Both the position numbers and the translations under genes were made by a program. From assembly GCA_947374535.1 (NCBI GenBank), contig CANCCJ010000011.1:1-50511 (forward strand): a stretch of DNA of 50,511 bases. Direction: 5' to 3'. This DNA is from Comamonadaceae bacterium. GTDB taxonomy: Bacteria > Pseudomonadota > Gammaproteobacteria > Burkholderiales > Burkholderiaceae. This document shows positions 16,393 to 26,516 of this stretch, in pieces; within the stretch, counting starts at the first letter, position 1, and each line of letters starts with the position of its first letter. The notes below the pieces were generated by a model. The model was not told the origin of the DNA. It saw only the letters and a program-made list of their open reading frames with translations, and did not search any database.

Positions 16393-16841
16393 ATACGGTA
16401 GAGATATACACAGACGGCGCGTGCAAAGGCAACCCTGGCCCAGGCGGGTGGGGCGCTTTGCTGCGTTCGCCATCGGGCCAAGAGAAAGAGTTGTTTGGTG
16501 GTGAGCTAGGGACCACCAACAACCGAATGGAGCTGATGGCCGTCATCGAAGCTCTGCGCGCCTTAAAGCGTCCCTGCGTCGTGGCTTTGTATTTAGACAG
16601 CGAATACGTGCGTAAAGGCATCACTGAGTGGATCCATGGCTGGAAAGCACGCAACTGGAAAACCGCCGCCAAGCAGCCCGTGAAAAACGCTGACCTTTGG
16701 CAGCAACTCGATTTACTGACCCACCAAGGTGACCACGACATCGTCTGGCACTGGGTCAAAGGGCACGCCGGTCATGTGGATAACGAGCGTGCCGACGGTT
16801 TGGCTAACCGAGGTGTTGAACTCGTCTTGTCTGCTAAGTGA
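16389..16841 (+). CDS. rnhA: Ribonuclease HI
   Basis: A 150-residue RNase HI that degrades the RNA strand of RNA-DNA hybrids. The four catalytic acids are visible: D in [13 protein letters not shown] in N-N-R-M-E-L, D in Y-L-D-S-E-Y-V, and D in N-E-R-A-D-G-L-A. The basic handle [13 protein letters not shown] is present. The start at ATG 16389 gives the family length and overlaps the stop of the methyltransferase gene; an upstream reading to 16203 has no family match. No dnaQ follows here, unlike in E. coli. Confidence 0.96.
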   Translation: MNTVEIYTDGACKGNPGPGGWGALLRSPSGQEKELFGGELGTTNNRMELMAVIEALRALKRPCVVALYLDSEYVRKGITEWIHGWKARNWKTAAKQPVKNADLWQQLDLLTHQGDHDIVWHWVKGHAGHVDNERADGLANRGVELVLSAK

Positions 16842-16972
16842 CACCTTGTGTGAATCTGTTGTAAAGGTGGCTCACTGGGTGGCGTTTCACTCTGCATCCC
16901 GAGAGTTAAATGGGGTCTAACTGTTACATTGCCGGCTGTTGTCAAAAAACGCAAAAAAAGATTCTGGTCGCT

Positions 16973-18157
16973 ATGAAATACACGTCTCAAAAAGTCACTC
17001 AAAAACGGTTGATTTGGATGGCTGTCGTCATCGCTGTCGCAGGCGGCGCTGCCAAGTATTTTTGGCCTGCAGGCAATGCAGACGTCAAGTCCTCTGTGCA
17101 AACCGTGACCACCTTTGTGGTGGAGCAGCGTGACTTTCCTGTGATCGTGGATGCCACTGGGAGTACTGTGGCCACCAACATCGTGGACATTCGCCCACAA
17201 GTCACCAACGTGGTGGCGAAAATTCATATCAAAGAAGGCCAAAAAGTCAAAGCCGGTGATTTACTCATCAGCTTGGACGATCGTGCTGACCGTGCCAATT
17301 ACGAAAAAGCGCAAGCCACCGCGGACGATGCGCAACGTCAATTGAACCGTGCCGAAGAGTTGTTGCGCCAACAGTTTGTCGCCCAAGGTGCCGTAGATAC
17401 CGCACGCGCGAATGCGCAAGCCGCCCAAGCCGCTGCGCGCGCGGCATTGGCAGCATTGAGCTACGACAACATCCGCTCACCTATCACAGGGCGTGCCGGC
17501 ATCATCAACGTGTTTCCGGGTGCCTTGGTGCAGCCAGGTAACACGGTGTCAACCACCACCACCGCGACCACCACCACCACCCAGGGTGCGATGGTCACCA
17601 TCACGCAGTTGGACCCTATGAACGTGCAGTTCACCGTCCCCGAGAGCGCATTACCTGCTTTGTTTGCAGCGCAGCAAGCGGGTCAAACGCCCACCGTGAC
17701 CTTCCAAATGGGCGACGGCAAAAAGCGAGAGGGCAAAGTGTTTGTAATTGACAACCAAGTGGACCAAGCAATTGGCGCTGTGAAGGTCAAGGCCGTGGTG
17801 GACAACGCCGACCAAAGCCTGATTCCCGGTCAATTTGTCCGTTTGCAAGTCAATGCTGGCAGTTTCAAAGATGTGCTGGTGGTGCCTTCGCAATCGGTGG
17901 TGTCCAACGCGCGTGGCGATCAGGTGTTTGTGGTGGATGCTGAAAACACAGTCAGTTTGAAGCCCGTCAAAGTGATAACCCAAAGCCAAGGCTTCGCCGT
18001 CATCTCCGGCATCAACGCGGGTGACAAAGTGGTGGTCGAAGGCAAACAAAACTTGCGCCCCACCAGCAAGGTGAAAGAGGTCGTGGCGAAGACGGATGTC
18101 AAACCTGAAGCTAAGCCAGAAGCCAAAGCAGAACCTAAAACTGAAGCTCAAAAATGA
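16973..18157 (+). CDS. RND efflux periplasmic adaptor (MexA/MdtA type)
   Basis: A 394-residue membrane fusion protein that links an inner-membrane RND pump to an outer-membrane channel. One N-terminal membrane anchor (about 12-30) is followed by a split lipoyl domain (V-D-I-R-P-Q-V, I-K-E-G-Q-K-V-K-A-G-D-L-L, then I-R-S-P-I-T-G-R-A-G), an alpha hairpin between them, a beta barrel and a membrane-proximal domain. A Thr-rich stretch (17549-17583, ACC codons) interrupts the lipoyl/barrel link. The C-terminus is an acidic/Lys repeat tail. ATG 16973 is chosen since it starts at the anchor. It overlaps the pump gene by ATGA. The substrate is unknown. Confidence 0.9.
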   Translation: MKYTSQKVTQKRLIWMAVVIAVAGGAAKYFWPAGNADVKSSVQTVTTFVVEQRDFPVIVDATGSTVATNIVDIRPQVTNVVAKIHIKEGQKVKAGDLLISLDDRADRANYEKAQATADDAQRQLNRAEELLRQQFVAQGAVDTARANAQAAQAAARAALAALSYDNIRSPITGRAGIINVFPGALVQPGNTVSTTTTATTTTTQGAMVTITQLDPMNVQFTVPESALPALFAAQQAGQTPTVTFQMGDGKKREGKVFVIDNQVDQAIGAVKVKAVVDNADQSLIPGQFVRLQVNAGSFKDVLVVPSQSVVSNARGDQVFVVDAENTVSLKPVKVITQSQGFAVISGINAGDKVVVEGKQNLRPTSKVKEVVAKTDVKPEAKPEAKAEPKTEAQK

Positions 18158-21100
18158 CGATTTCAGAACTCTGCATTCGTCGTCCGGTGATGACGATTTT
18201 GCTGTCCATGGCGACCGTGGTGGCCGGTGTCATCGCGTACACCAAAATTCCCGTCGCGGCGCTGCCAAGCTTTAACAGCCCCGTCATTCAAGTGTCCGCC
18301 ACCCTGTCGGGTGCGAGCCCCGAGAACATGGCTGCTTCAGTGGCCTTGCCGCTGGAGAAAGAGTTCTCCACGATTGACGGCATCACTGTCATCAGCTCGA
18401 CCAACTTTTTAAGTACCACCAGCATCACGCTGGAATTCAACAACGACCGCGACATCGACAAAGCAGCGGTGGACGTTCAGGCCGCCTTGTTGCGCGCCCA
18501 GCGTCGCCTGCCGATTGAGATGACCACGCCGCCGTCGTACCGCAAGGTCAACCCTGCGGACGCACCCGTGTTGTTCATGACCCTGAGCTCGCCGGCGATG
18601 GACTTGTTTGAGGTCAGTGACTACGCGGAAAATTTGATTTCCCCTAACTTGTCCACCATCGATGGTGTGGCGCAAGTGTTGGTCTATGGACAAAAACGCT
18701 ACGCCGTGCGCGTGCGTGCGAACCCAAGCAAATTGGCTTTGAACAATTTGACGATGGACGATGTTGCCCAAGCGATTAACAAAGCCAACTCGAATGCGCC
18801 GGTGGGTGTGTTGGACGGTCCGCGTCAAGCCTTGACGATTTACGCCAACCCGCAACTGGTGCGTGCGCGTGAGTTTGCTGATTTGTTGATTGCGCAGCGC
18901 AATGGCATGCCCATTCGCTTGTCCGATGTGGCCGTGGTGAGCGAGAGCTACGAGCAAGTCAAAACCAGTGGCTCTTTCATGGGCGAGCGCTCCGTCATCA
19001 TTGCCGTGCTGCGTCAGCCCAGTGCCAACACCGTGAAAGTGGTGGACGGTATCAAGCGCATGATTCCGCAGTTCGAAAAGCAAATGCCTGCGTCCATGCA
19101 AATCAACTTGCTGAACGACCGCTCCTTGTCGATTCGTGAATCCATCCACGACGTGAACTACACCTTGGCGCTGACCATTGGTTTGGTGGTGTTGGTCATT
19201 TTCTTGTTCTTGAAGCATGCAGCCGCCACCATCATTCCCGCATTGAGTTTGCCGGTGTCTTTGATCGGTGCTTTCTTCTTGATGTATTGGTTGGGCTACA
19301 GCCTCGACAACGTGTCGCTGCTGGGCATCACGTTGGCTGTCGGTTTGGTGGTGGATGACTCCATCGTGGTTCTTGAAAATATCGTGCGTTACGTAGAAGA
19401 GGGCATGCACCCACTCAAAGCGGCTTTGAAGGGTAGTAAGGAAGTGGGCTTCACCATCATTTCGATTTCGATTTCGTTGGTGGCCGTGTTCATCCCCATC
19501 TTCTTCATGCCCGGCCCGATTGGTTTGTTGTTCCGCGAGTTTGCGGTGGTGGTGTCGCTGTCGATTTTGGTGTCGGCCATCGTGTCGCTGACGCTGGTGC
19601 CCATGTTGTGTAGCCGCTTTTTACCCAAGCACGGCGAAGAGGCCAAAGAGTTTTGGATCACTGTTAAGTTTGATGAGTTGTTCCACGCGGTGCTGCGTAA
19701 GTATGAGTCCACCTTGGACTGGTGTTTGGCCCATCAACGTCATGTGTTGGCTGTGGCGATTGGCACCTTTGTGGTGACCATTGCCATGTACATCTGGGTG
19801 CCTAAAGGTTTCTTCCCAGAAGAGGATTTGAGCCAAATTCAACTCACCACAGAGGCGGCTGAAGATATTTCTTTTGGCGCGATGTTGGCCCTGCAAGATC
19901 AAGCGGCTGAAATGGTCAAGAACGATCCCAACGTGCTAAGCATGGTGTCATTTGTGGGCGGTGGCGGTAACAACGGCAACTTGCCCAACAACGGCCGCAT
20001 GTTCTTGAACCTCAAGCCCAAGAGCGACCGTGCGCCTATGCAAAAGGTCTTGGAAGGTTTGCGCGGTAAATTTCGCACCTTGCCTGGCCTGAACGTGTAC
20101 ATGCGGCCCGTTCAAAACTTGCAACTCGGCGGTAAGGTCAGTAAGAGTCGTTACCAGTTCATCTTGCAAAGCGTGGGCTTTGAAGGTGTGAATGAGTGGT
20201 CAGAAAAAATGGTTCGCCAAATGCGTGCCGACCCCATCTTCCGAGACGTGACGACTGATTCACAACTCAAAGGTTTGAACGTGTTGGTGGACATCAACCG
20301 CGAAAAAGCGGCCAGCGCAGGCGTGACCATGGCTGACATTCGCACGGCCTTGTATTCGTCGTATGGCGAGAAGCAAATCTCAACCATTTACACACCGGTC
20401 AACACCTACCAAGTGATCTTGGAGTCTCTCGAAGAAAGTCGCCAATTTGAAGCCGGCTTGAACGACATCTATGTGCGCGGTCGTGCCACAGACCGTTTGG
20501 TTCCGCTATCTAGCGTGGCGACTTTCAAACGTTTCATTGGCCCCACAGCCGTGAACCACCAAGGTCAAATTCCAGCGGTGACGATTTCGTTCAACCTAGC
20601 GCCCGATGTGCCTCTGGGTGACGCGACCTCCAAGATCGACCAGTTCACCAAAGACATGGAGCTTCCTGCCACCATCATCACCAGCTACGGCGGTGATGCG
20701 GCGGTGTTCCAAAGTGGCCAGTCGGGCCAGATCATTTTGTTGGTCAGCGCGATCTTCGTGATCTACGTGCTGCTGGGTGTTTTGTACGAAAGCTACATCC
20801 ACCCGCTCACCATCTTGGCCGGTTTGCCCTCTGCGGCGATTGGCGCCCTGTTGTTCTTGCGCTTGTTCGGTATGGAGCTGACCATCATTGCCACCATCGG
20901 CATCTTGCTGCTGATTGGTATCGTCAAGAAGAACGCGATTTTGATGATTGACTTTGCGCTCGAGGCCCAACGCCATCACAACATGACACCGCGTGAAGCC
21001 ATCCGTTCCGCGTGCTTGACTCGGTTCCGCCCAATTTTGATGACCACGCTCGCCGCCATGATGGGCGCTTTGCCTATCGCATTGGGACTAGGCGCTGGCG

Positions 21101-21252
21101 CTGAACTGCGCATGCCACTGGGCATTGTGGTGGTGGGTGGCTTGGCGTTCTCGCAGGTGATCACGCTGTACATCACACCCGTGATTTACATCTACCTCGA
21201 GAAGTACAGCGGCACTGGCCCGATGGAAATTTCAGCGGAGATGATGCCTTAA
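18154..21252 (+). CDS. RND multidrug efflux permease (HAE-1, MdtB/MdtC-like)
   Basis: A 1032-residue proton-driven efflux pump of the AcrB superfamily. It starts I-R-R-P-V-M-T-I-L-L and has two halves, each with one helix, a large periplasmic loop, then five or six helices. The proton-relay pair lies in G-L-V-V-D-D-S-I-V-V-L-E-N-I and the TM10 Lys in G-I-V-K-K-N-A-I-L-M. Sequence flavour and length fit MdtB/MdtC more than AcrB. No outer-membrane channel gene follows; moeA comes next on the other strand, so it must use a channel encoded elsewhere. Drug range cannot be told. Confidence 0.93.
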   Translation: MTISELCIRRPVMTILLSMATVVAGVIAYTKIPVAALPSFNSPVIQVSATLSGASPENMAASVALPLEKEFSTIDGITVISSTNFLSTTSITLEFNNDRDIDKAAVDVQAALLRAQRRLPIEMTTPPSYRKVNPADAPVLFMTLSSPAMDLFEVSDYAENLISPNLSTIDGVAQVLVYGQKRYAVRVRANPSKLALNNLTMDDVAQAINKANSNAPVGVLDGPRQALTIYANPQLVRAREFADLLIAQRNGMPIRLSDVAVVSESYEQVKTSGSFMGERSVIIAVLRQPSANTVKVVDGIKRMIPQFEKQMPASMQINLLNDRSLSIRESIHDVNYTLALTIGLVVLVIFLFLKHAAATIIPALSLPVSLIGAFFLMYWLGYSLDNVSLLGITLAVGLVVDDSIVVLENIVRYVEEGMHPLKAALKGSKEVGFTIISISISLVAVFIPIFFMPGPIGLLFREFAVVVSLSILVSAIVSLTLVPMLCSRFLPKHGEEAKEFWITVKFDELFHAVLRKYESTLDWCLAHQRHVLAVAIGTFVVTIAMYIWVPKGFFPEEDLSQIQLTTEAAEDISFGAMLALQDQAAEMVKNDPNVLSMVSFVGGGGNNGNLPNNGRMFLNLKPKSDRAPMQKVLEGLRGKFRTLPGLNVYMRPVQNLQLGGKVSKSRYQFILQSVGFEGVNEWSEKMVRQMRADPIFRDVTTDSQLKGLNVLVDINREKAASAGVTMADIRTALYSSYGEKQISTIYTPVNTYQVILESLEESRQFEAGLNDIYVRGRATDRLVPLSSVATFKRFIGPTAVNHQGQIPAVTISFNLAPDVPLGDATSKIDQFTKDMELPATIITSYGGDAAVFQSGQSGQIILLVSAIFVIYVLLGVLYESYIHPLTILAGLPSAAIGALLFLRLFGMELTIIATIGILLLIGIVKKNAILMIDFALEAQRHHNMTPREAIRSACLTRFRPILMTTLAAMMGALPIALGLGAGAELRMPLGIVVVGGLAFSQVITLYITPVIYIYLEKYSGTGPMEISAEMMP

Positions 21253-21271
21253 GGTGGACGGCAGACGGGGC

Positions 21272-22555
21272 TTAGATGGCACCTTCAAACATCATCACAT
21301 CCACCTCGTCGCCTAGCGCGACGTTGCCTTGTGCGTGATGCAACACGATGAGGCCATTGCCTTGCACCATCGAGCTCAACACGCCTGAGCCTTGGTTGCC
21401 GGTGGTGCGCACTTGCAGTGTGCCGTCTGAGGCGCTGCTGACAAAGCCTCGTTGATACTCGGTGCGGCCTGCTTTTTTGCGGAGCGGCTCTAAGCACTTG
21501 GCGCGCAACAGTGGCGAAGGCTCAGCGGTGCTGCCCATCATGCGTCGCAGTGCAGGGCGCACAAAGGCGAGGAAGGTGACCATCACGGCCACGGGGTTGC
21601 CGGGCAAGCCAAACAGCACCGAATTGCCAATGCGGCCCACGGCCATGGGCCTGCCTGGGCGCATGGAGATTTTCCAAAACGCGACATCGCCGAGTTTTTT
21701 CATCATGGCTTTGGTGAAGTCGGCCTCTCCTACGCTCACACCACCACTGGTGATGATGGCGTCGGCCTCTTGCGCCGCTTTAGAAAATGCAGCTTCCAAC
21801 AAAACGGGGTCATCACGAACCACGCCCATGTCAATCACTTCGCAGCCCATGCGGGTGAGCAGTCCAAACACGGTGTAACGGTTGCTGTCGTACACCGCGC
21901 CTTCGCGGGGGACTTCGCCCACGCACAACACTTCATCGCCGGTGGAGAAATAGGCCACACGCAAGCGGCGGTGTACACGCACATCGGGTAGGCCAAGGGA
22001 TGCGACCAAACCCAACGCGGCAGGTGTGAGGTGTTGGCCCGCTTTTAAAGCTGCTTGGCCTTGCATCAGGTCTTCACCCGCCAGGCGGCGGTTATCGCCT
22101 GCTTTCAAAAGGTTGGGCGGGATGGTGACAGTGGTCACATCATGTTGGTCGTGAATTTTGCAGAACTCTTGCGGCACCACGGTGTCAAGGCCGTCGGGCA
22201 AGATGGCACCTGTCATGATCTTCAGGCACTCGCCTGCGTTGACTTTGCCTTGCCATGCATTGCCTGCCAAGGCTGTGCCCACCACGCGCAGGGTGAGCGT
22301 CTGTTCGGCTTGCAGTTGCGATGCATCGAAAGCAAAACCGTCCATGGCCGAGTTGTTGTGCGCGGGCACGCTGATGGGCGAGATGACGTCTTGTGCCAGC
22401 ACGCGGCCCAAAGCATCAAACAAAAACACGTCTTGCGAATCTTGGCTCGCAACAGGTTGTACGAGGTGAGATAAAAATGCGTTGACTTGGTCGACGCTCA
22501 ATGCTTGTGGGTCGTAGCCTTGTAGGGCGGCGGCGATCTCGTCAATGCTTTTCAT
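21272..22555 (-). CDS. moeA: Molybdopterin molybdenumtransferase
   Basis: A 427-residue MoeA that inserts molybdate into adenylylated molybdopterin, the last step of molybdenum cofactor synthesis. Signatures include D-G-F-A-F near the N-terminal V-P-x-x-N-N-S-A-M region, I-M-T-G-A-x-L-P-x-G-x-[23 protein letters not shown] and F-G-L-P-G-N-P-V-A. All four family domains are present. It is the third gene of the moaA-mobA-moeA run, with its ATG overlapping the mobA stop. It converges on the RND pump gene, 19 bp apart. Confidence 0.95.
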   Translation of the reverse strand: MKSIDEIAAALQGYDPQALSVDQVNAFLSHLVQPVASQDSQDVFLFDALGRVLAQDVISPISVPAHNNSAMDGFAFDASQLQAEQTLTLRVVGTALAGNAWQGKVNAGECLKIMTGAILPDGLDTVVPQEFCKIHDQHDVTTVTIPPNLLKAGDNRRLAGEDLMQGQAALKAGQHLTPAALGLVASLGLPDVRVHRRLRVAYFSTGDEVLCVGEVPREGAVYDSNRYTVFGLLTRMGCEVIDMGVVRDDPVLLEAAFSKAAQEADAIITSGGVSVGEADFTKAMMKKLGDVAFWKISMRPGRPMAVGRIGNSVLFGLPGNPVAVMVTFLAFVRPALRRMMGSTAEPSPLLRAKCLEPLRKKAGRTEYQRGFVSSASDGTLQVRTTGNQGSGVLSSMVQGNGLIVLHHAQGNVALGDEVDVMMFEGAI

Positions 22556-23190
22556 GGCGCAAGGTTTTCTAGGGCTTGTAGTTCGTTCAAGGTGTTGACG
22601 TTGGCAAACGCAAGGGGGTCATCACCGAGTGCGTTAAAGGGGACGACCACGGTTTTGTGTTGTGCTGTCCAAGCGTCAATCTTGCGGCCACCGGCTTGGG
22701 TGAATTTCACCAAACTCTCGGACATCTCAATCTTCATCAAACAAAACACAGGCTGAGTACGAATTTCAGTGGAGCCGTCGGACTGAGTTTCATGTGCAGC
22801 GGCCATGGCAATGTCGGCGTCTTCGCGAACCAGCGCTTGGCCTAAGCGTTCGGCCAAATCGAGCGGCAAGCGAGGTGTGTCGCAGGGCACGGTCAGTACA
22901 TAGATGGTTTCGGCGCGCTCTAGGCCCACCAGAAAGCCTGACAAGGGGCCTGAAAAATCAGCCGAGGCGTCGGGCCACACGGACGCGCCAAACGACTCGT
23001 AGGCCGAGAGGTTGCGGTTGGCGTTGACCATCACGGTTTCCACCTGCGGCCCGAGGCGCATGAGGGTGTGCAGCGCGAGCGGAATCCCGTTGAAGTTTTG
23101 CAGGCCTTTGTCCACGCCGCCCATGCGGCTGCCGCGTCCACCCGCCAAGATAAGGCCGGTGATGTCTTGTGGGTCGATGGTGTGTGTCAT
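22552..23190 (-). CDS. mobA: Molybdenum cofactor guanylyltransferase
   Basis: A 212-residue nucleotidyltransferase that attaches GMP to Mo-molybdopterin, giving the bis-MGD cofactor used by DMSO-reductase-family enzymes such as nitrate reductase and formate dehydrogenase. It has the [17 protein letters not shown] loop at the N-terminus and the P-C-D-T-P metal motif in the middle. Length fits MobA. It lies 15 bp after moaA and overlaps moeA by ATGA, so the three genes form one unit for making bis-MGD. Confidence 0.93.
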   Translation of the reverse strand: MTHTIDPQDITGLILAGGRGSRMGGVDKGLQNFNGIPLALHTLMRLGPQVETVMVNANRNLSAYESFGASVWPDASADFSGPLSGFLVGLERAETIYVLTVPCDTPRLPLDLAERLGQALVREDADIAMAAAHETQSDGSTEIRTQPVFCLMKIEMSESLVKFTQAGGRKIDAWTAQHKTVVVPFNALGDDPLAFANVNTLNELQALENLAP

Positions 23191-23205
23191 GTTGGGTGTG
23201 TTTGA

Positions 23206-24369
23206 TTAGCCGCCGATGTAACTCATTTCGACGCGGCGCACAGCGGGTGCTGCGTCGGCGGGCAACGAGGCCCGTAGTTCGGAATAGCGGTCGTCACGCC
23301 CTTGCCAAATGTGGGCTATGGCCGAAGCGATGTCTGCATCCGTGGCTTCTGATCCGCGCATGAGGCTGCGTAAGTCGTAGCCCTGCGTGGCAAACAAACA
23401 AAGGTAGAGCTGGCCTTCTGTTGAGAGCCGAGCGCGGTTGCAGTCATGGCAAAACGCCTGCGTGACGCTGCTGATGACGCCGATTTCGCCCAAGCTTGGG
23501 TCAAACACGCCTGCGGCGTTGGCATAGCCCCATCGCTGGGCGGTTTCGCCAGGGGCGCTGGCAACGAGTGCAACGAGCGGGAATTCTTGTTGCAGCCGCT
23601 GAATCACTTGCGCCGAGGGCAATACATCGTCCATGCACCAGCCGTTGGTGGCGCCCACGTCCATGTATTCGATGAAGCGCAGCGTGACGCCGCTGCCTCT
23701 GAAGTGACGGGCCATCGGCAAGATTTGATCGACGTTGGTGCGGCGCTTGACCACCATGTTCACCTTGAGGCCCGTCAAGCGACCGTTCGCGTCTAGTCCT
23801 AAGCCTGCGTCTTGGGCGGCGGCGATGCCTTCGAGTACATCGGCCACGGGGAAGTCCACATCGTTCATGGCGCGAAACACCGCATCGTCCAAACCATCCA
23901 AGCTGACCGTCACGCGGTTCAAGCCCGCATCTTTCAGGGCTTTGGCTTTACGTGCCAGCAGTGAGCCGTTGGTGGTGAGGGTGAGGTCCAGCGGCGTGCC
24001 ATCCGGTGTTTGAATGTTGGCCAGCTGCGCTACCAAGATTTCGAGGTTCTTGCGCAGCAGGGGCTCGCCGCCCGTGAGCCGAATTTTGCGCACGCCGTGG
24101 GCCACGAATACCTTGGCAAGACGTGTGATTTCTTCAAAGTTGAGCAATTCGCTGTGCGGCAAGTAGGCGTAGTCTTTGTCGAACACTTCTTTGGGCATGC
24201 AGTAGTTGCAGCGGAAGTTGCAACGGTCGGTCACGCTGATGCGCAAGTCGTGCAGCGGTCGCCCCAAGCTGTCACGAAGCAAACCATGGGCCGCAATGGG
24301 TTGCGAAGGGACGGTGGCGACGAGGGCTTTGAGCCGTTGGTCGACCAATGGGATAACGCGTTCAGACAT
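23206..24369 (-). CDS. moaA: GTP 3',8-cyclase (radical SAM)
   Basis: A 387-residue radical SAM enzyme that starts molybdenum cofactor synthesis by rearranging GTP. The N-terminal cluster motif is C-N-F-R-C-N-Y-C, the second cluster site is in F-C-H-D-C-N-R-A-R with a later Cys in Y-L-C-L-F, and the essential Gly-Gly end is present (Y-I-G-G). About 45 extra N-terminal residues precede the fold, common in this group. ATG 24369 was chosen by family fit over a longer reading to 24447. An FNR-like site (24409-24422) lies 40 bp upstream, which fits anaerobic induction. Confidence 0.94.
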   Translation of the reverse strand: MSERVIPLVDQRLKALVATVPSQPIAAHGLLRDSLGRPLHDLRISVTDRCNFRCNYCMPKEVFDKDYAYLPHSELLNFEEITRLAKVFVAHGVRKIRLTGGEPLLRKNLEILVAQLANIQTPDGTPLDLTLTTNGSLLARKAKALKDAGLNRVTVSLDGLDDAVFRAMNDVDFPVADVLEGIAAAQDAGLGLDANGRLTGLKVNMVVKRRTNVDQILPMARHFRGSGVTLRFIEYMDVGATNGWCMDDVLPSAQVIQRLQQEFPLVALVASAPGETAQRWGYANAAGVFDPSLGEIGVISSVTQAFCHDCNRARLSTEGQLYLCLFATQGYDLRSLMRGSEATDADIASAIAHIWQGRDDRYSELRASLPADAAPAVRRVEMSYIGG

Positions 24370-24408
24370 GGGGGTGGATTTTGCCTGAGTGACCAATCCC
24401 CCTAAGCC

Positions 24409-24422
24409 TTGATGTAGATCAG
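24409..24422. promoter_or_regulatory. FNR/ANR-like box between moaA and DUF3149 gene
   Basis: TTGATGTAGATCAG matches the TTGAT-N4-ATCAA consensus with one mismatch in the last base. It sits in the divergent promoter region, 40 bp before the moaA start and about 60 bp before the small membrane protein gene. Molybdenum cofactor genes are often induced at low oxygen, so control of moaA, the small gene or both is plausible but inferred. Confidence 0.5.
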
Positions 24423-24480
24423 TGCACCAACACTTATGAGCGTGCAAAGTAGAGGCATTGCAATAGATAGGAAAGAAACC

Positions 24481-24624
24481 ATGAAAGCTTGGATTGACCT
24501 TTTTTCGACCGACTACGGTTTGATGAGCTTGGCCGTGATCGTCTTGGTGTTGGTGATGGCGGTGTACTTTTTGCGTGTTTTTTTAGGCTTGATGGACGAA
24601 ACAGGTAAAAGCACCCACGAGTGA
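24481..24624 (+). CDS. DUF3149 single-helix membrane miniprotein
   Basis: A 47-residue protein with the layout of DUF3149 (PF11346), known from betaproteobacteria: a short amphipathic start ([13 protein letters not shown]), one membrane helix (about 15-37) and a charged tail with D-E-T. The AGGAAAG ribosome site just before ATG 24481 fixes the start; an upstream in-frame start would add 15 residues without family character. Its function is unknown. It shares a promoter region with moaA that contains an FNR-like box. After it lie two small hairpins (24613-24630, 24651-24676) without a T run. Confidence 0.8.
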   Translation: MKAWIDLFSTDYGLMSLAVIVLVLVMAVYFLRVFLGLMDETGKSTHE

Positions 24625-24717
24625 GTGGGTTGACAGAAATCTGAAACGCAAGCCCCGTGAAAGTAAAATCGGGGCTAATCCTCAGAGTTTCTTTTTTAAC
24701 TTTTATAACAAGACACC

Positions 24718-25248
24718 ATGTCCCTGAATAAAGTCACCCCCGGTAGCAAAGTTCCAGAATCTTTCAACGTGATCATCGAAATCCCGATGAACTCGGATCC
24801 AGTGAAGTACGAAGTCGACAAAGAGTCTGGCGCGTTGTTCGTGGACCGCTTCATGGGCACTGCGATGCATTACCCCACCAACTACGGTTACGTGCCACAA
24901 ACCATCGCCGGCGATGGCGACCCTGTGGACGTGTTGGTGATGACACCGTTCCCATTGCCCCCCGGCGTTGTGGTGCCTTGCCGCGCCATCGGCATTTTGT
25001 TGATGGAAGACGAAGGTGGCATGGACGGCAAAGTGTTGGCTGTGCCCACTGAAAAAATCTTGGCTCGTTACAGCAACATCCAATCTTTGGCTGACATCCA
25101 CGACTTGCAGTTGCAACAAATCTCCCACTTCTTCGAACACTACAAAGACCTCGAAAAAGGCAAGTGGGTCAAGGTCAAAGGCTGGGAAGGTATTGAGTCT
25201 GCTGCCAAAGAAATCATGGATGGCATTGCCAACTACAACAAGAAGTAA
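24718..25248 (+). CDS. ppa: Inorganic pyrophosphatase (family I)
   Basis: A 176-residue soluble enzyme that hydrolyses pyrophosphate and so drives biosynthetic reactions forward. The family I signature D-G-D-P-V-D-V-L-V lies near residue 66, preceded by E-x-P and K-Y-E-V-D-K near the N-terminus and followed by the Y-K-D-L-E and K-x-W-V-K-V-x-G-W end. Length is normal. A terminator hairpin follows 25 bp after the stop. It converges on the FemAB-like gene. Confidence 0.97.
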   Translation: MSLNKVTPGSKVPESFNVIIEIPMNSDPVKYEVDKESGALFVDRFMGTAMHYPTNYGYVPQTIAGDGDPVDVLVMTPFPLPPGVVVPCRAIGILLMEDEGGMDGKVLAVPTEKILARYSNIQSLADIHDLQLQQISHFFEHYKDLEKGKWVKVKGWEGIESAAKEIMDGIANYNKK

Positions 25249-25271
25249 TTTCTCGTTGTGTCCATCGAAAG

Positions 25272-25294
25272 CCCGCTACTCCAGCGGGATTTTT
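25272..25294 (+). terminator. Rho-independent terminator of ppa
   Basis: The stem CCCGCT/AGCGGG with a five-base loop is followed by ATTTTTG. It lies between the ppa stop and the end of the convergent FemAB-like gene. Confidence 0.75.
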
Positions 25295-25296
25295 GC

Positions 25297-26472
25297 TTAT
25301 TGCGGCTCGTGGCGCTTGAAGGGGCTGCGTTCTGCCAGGTGGTCGAGGTAGTGGTCAACGCCCGCTGACTCTCGCTCTAGAAAGCGCTCCACGGCATCGG
25401 CAAACGCGGGGTGGGCCAGCCAGTGTGCGCTGTAGGTGGCAACGGGCATGAGGGCGCGGGCCATTTTGTGTTCGCCTTGCGCACCGCCTTCAAATCGCTG
25501 GACTCCGTTGGCGATGCACCAGCTCAGCGGTTGGTAGTAGCAGGCTTCGAAGTGCAGGCAGTCCACGCGCTCTAACGCGCCCCAGTAACGGCCATAGGCC
25601 ACGGCGTCTGGTGTGCCTAGGTTTTGCACGGCGACCAAGCTGCAGGCAATAGCTTGGCCTTCACGCTCGGCCACAAACATCACCCAGTTCTCGGGCATGT
25701 CGTGCTGCATGTGCTCAAAGAAAGCGCGGGAGAGGTAGGGCGCGTTGCCGTGTTCAAGGTAGGTGCGTTCATAGCACTGGTAAAACAAATCCCAGTCAGC
25801 ACTGCTGATGGCTGCGCCCACGGAGGTACGAAAGCTCACACCTGCATCGGCCACGCGTCGGCGTTCTTGTTTGATTTTTTTGCGTTTCTCTTGTGACAGG
25901 CTGGCAAGGAAGGTGTCGAAACTCTCGAAGCGTTGGCCTTGCGGGCTCGTGTTGTGCCAGTGGAATTGCACGGTTTGGCGTTGCATCAGACCCAGTGCAT
26001 CGCAAGCCATGCGGTCGGAAGGGCTTGTGAACAGCAGGTGCAGGGACGAGAGTTGCTGTTGTTGAGCCACACCCAACATGGCGCGGAGCAAAGCTTGCCG
26101 CGCAGACGCATCTACAGCCAGCAAACGCGAACCCGGCACGGGTGTGAAGGGCACGGCGCTGGTGGCTTTGGGGAAGTAGTTGAGCCCGTGGTCGGCATAG
26201 GCGTTGGCCCAAGCCCAGTCAAACACGTATTCGCCGTAGGAGTGGGCTTTGATGTACAGCGCGCTCGCGGCTGCCAAAACGTCGCCCTGCCAGAGGGTGA
26301 CAAATTGCGGTGTCCAGCCCGTCTCGGGCGTAGCGCTGCCACTGGTGTGCAGCGCGGCCAGATAGGCGTGCTGCATGAAGGGTGAGGGCGCATCTTGTTG
26401 AGCGAGCAGCGTGTCCCACTCGGCGGCGGGGATATCTAGCGGGCTCGCGTGCACACGAATGACATAATCCAT
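25297..26472 (-). CDS. FemAB-like GNAT acyltransferase (PF04339-type)
   Basis: A 391-residue soluble protein of the FemAB-like/peptidogalycan biosynthesis family (PF04339), a double GNAT fold. Stretches such as F-x-x-F-L-A-S-L-S-Q-E-K-R-K-K-I-K-Q-E-R-R-R and G-R-Y-W-G-A-L-E-R-V-D-C-L-H-F-E-x-C-Y-Y-Q are typical. It probably transfers an acyl or aminoacyl group, but the substrate is unknown and the family name is historical. It starts at ATG 26472, divergent from nadE with 44 bp between starts, and ends beside the ppa terminator. Confidence 0.8.
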   Translation of the reverse strand: MDYVIRVHASPLDIPAAEWDTLLAQQDAPSPFMQHAYLAALHTSGSATPETGWTPQFVTLWQGDVLAAASALYIKAHSYGEYVFDWAWANAYADHGLNYFPKATSAVPFTPVPGSRLLAVDASARQALLRAMLGVAQQQQLSSLHLLFTSPSDRMACDALGLMQRQTVQFHWHNTSPQGQRFESFDTFLASLSQEKRKKIKQERRRVADAGVSFRTSVGAAISSADWDLFYQCYERTYLEHGNAPYLSRAFFEHMQHDMPENWVMFVAEREGQAIACSLVAVQNLGTPDAVAYGRYWGALERVDCLHFEACYYQPLSWCIANGVQRFEGGAQGEHKMARALMPVATYSAHWLAHPAFADAVERFLERESAGVDHYLDHLAERSPFKRHEPQ

Positions 26473-26516
26473 TTGCTTTTTAGACCTGTTTTACTTTGGA
26501 CAATGTGCCTGCTGCC

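Noticed and set aside
24651..24676. Hairpin AGCCCCG/CGGGGCT before ppa, read as a terminator
   Set aside because: No T run follows; it may be chance or part of the ppa promoter region.
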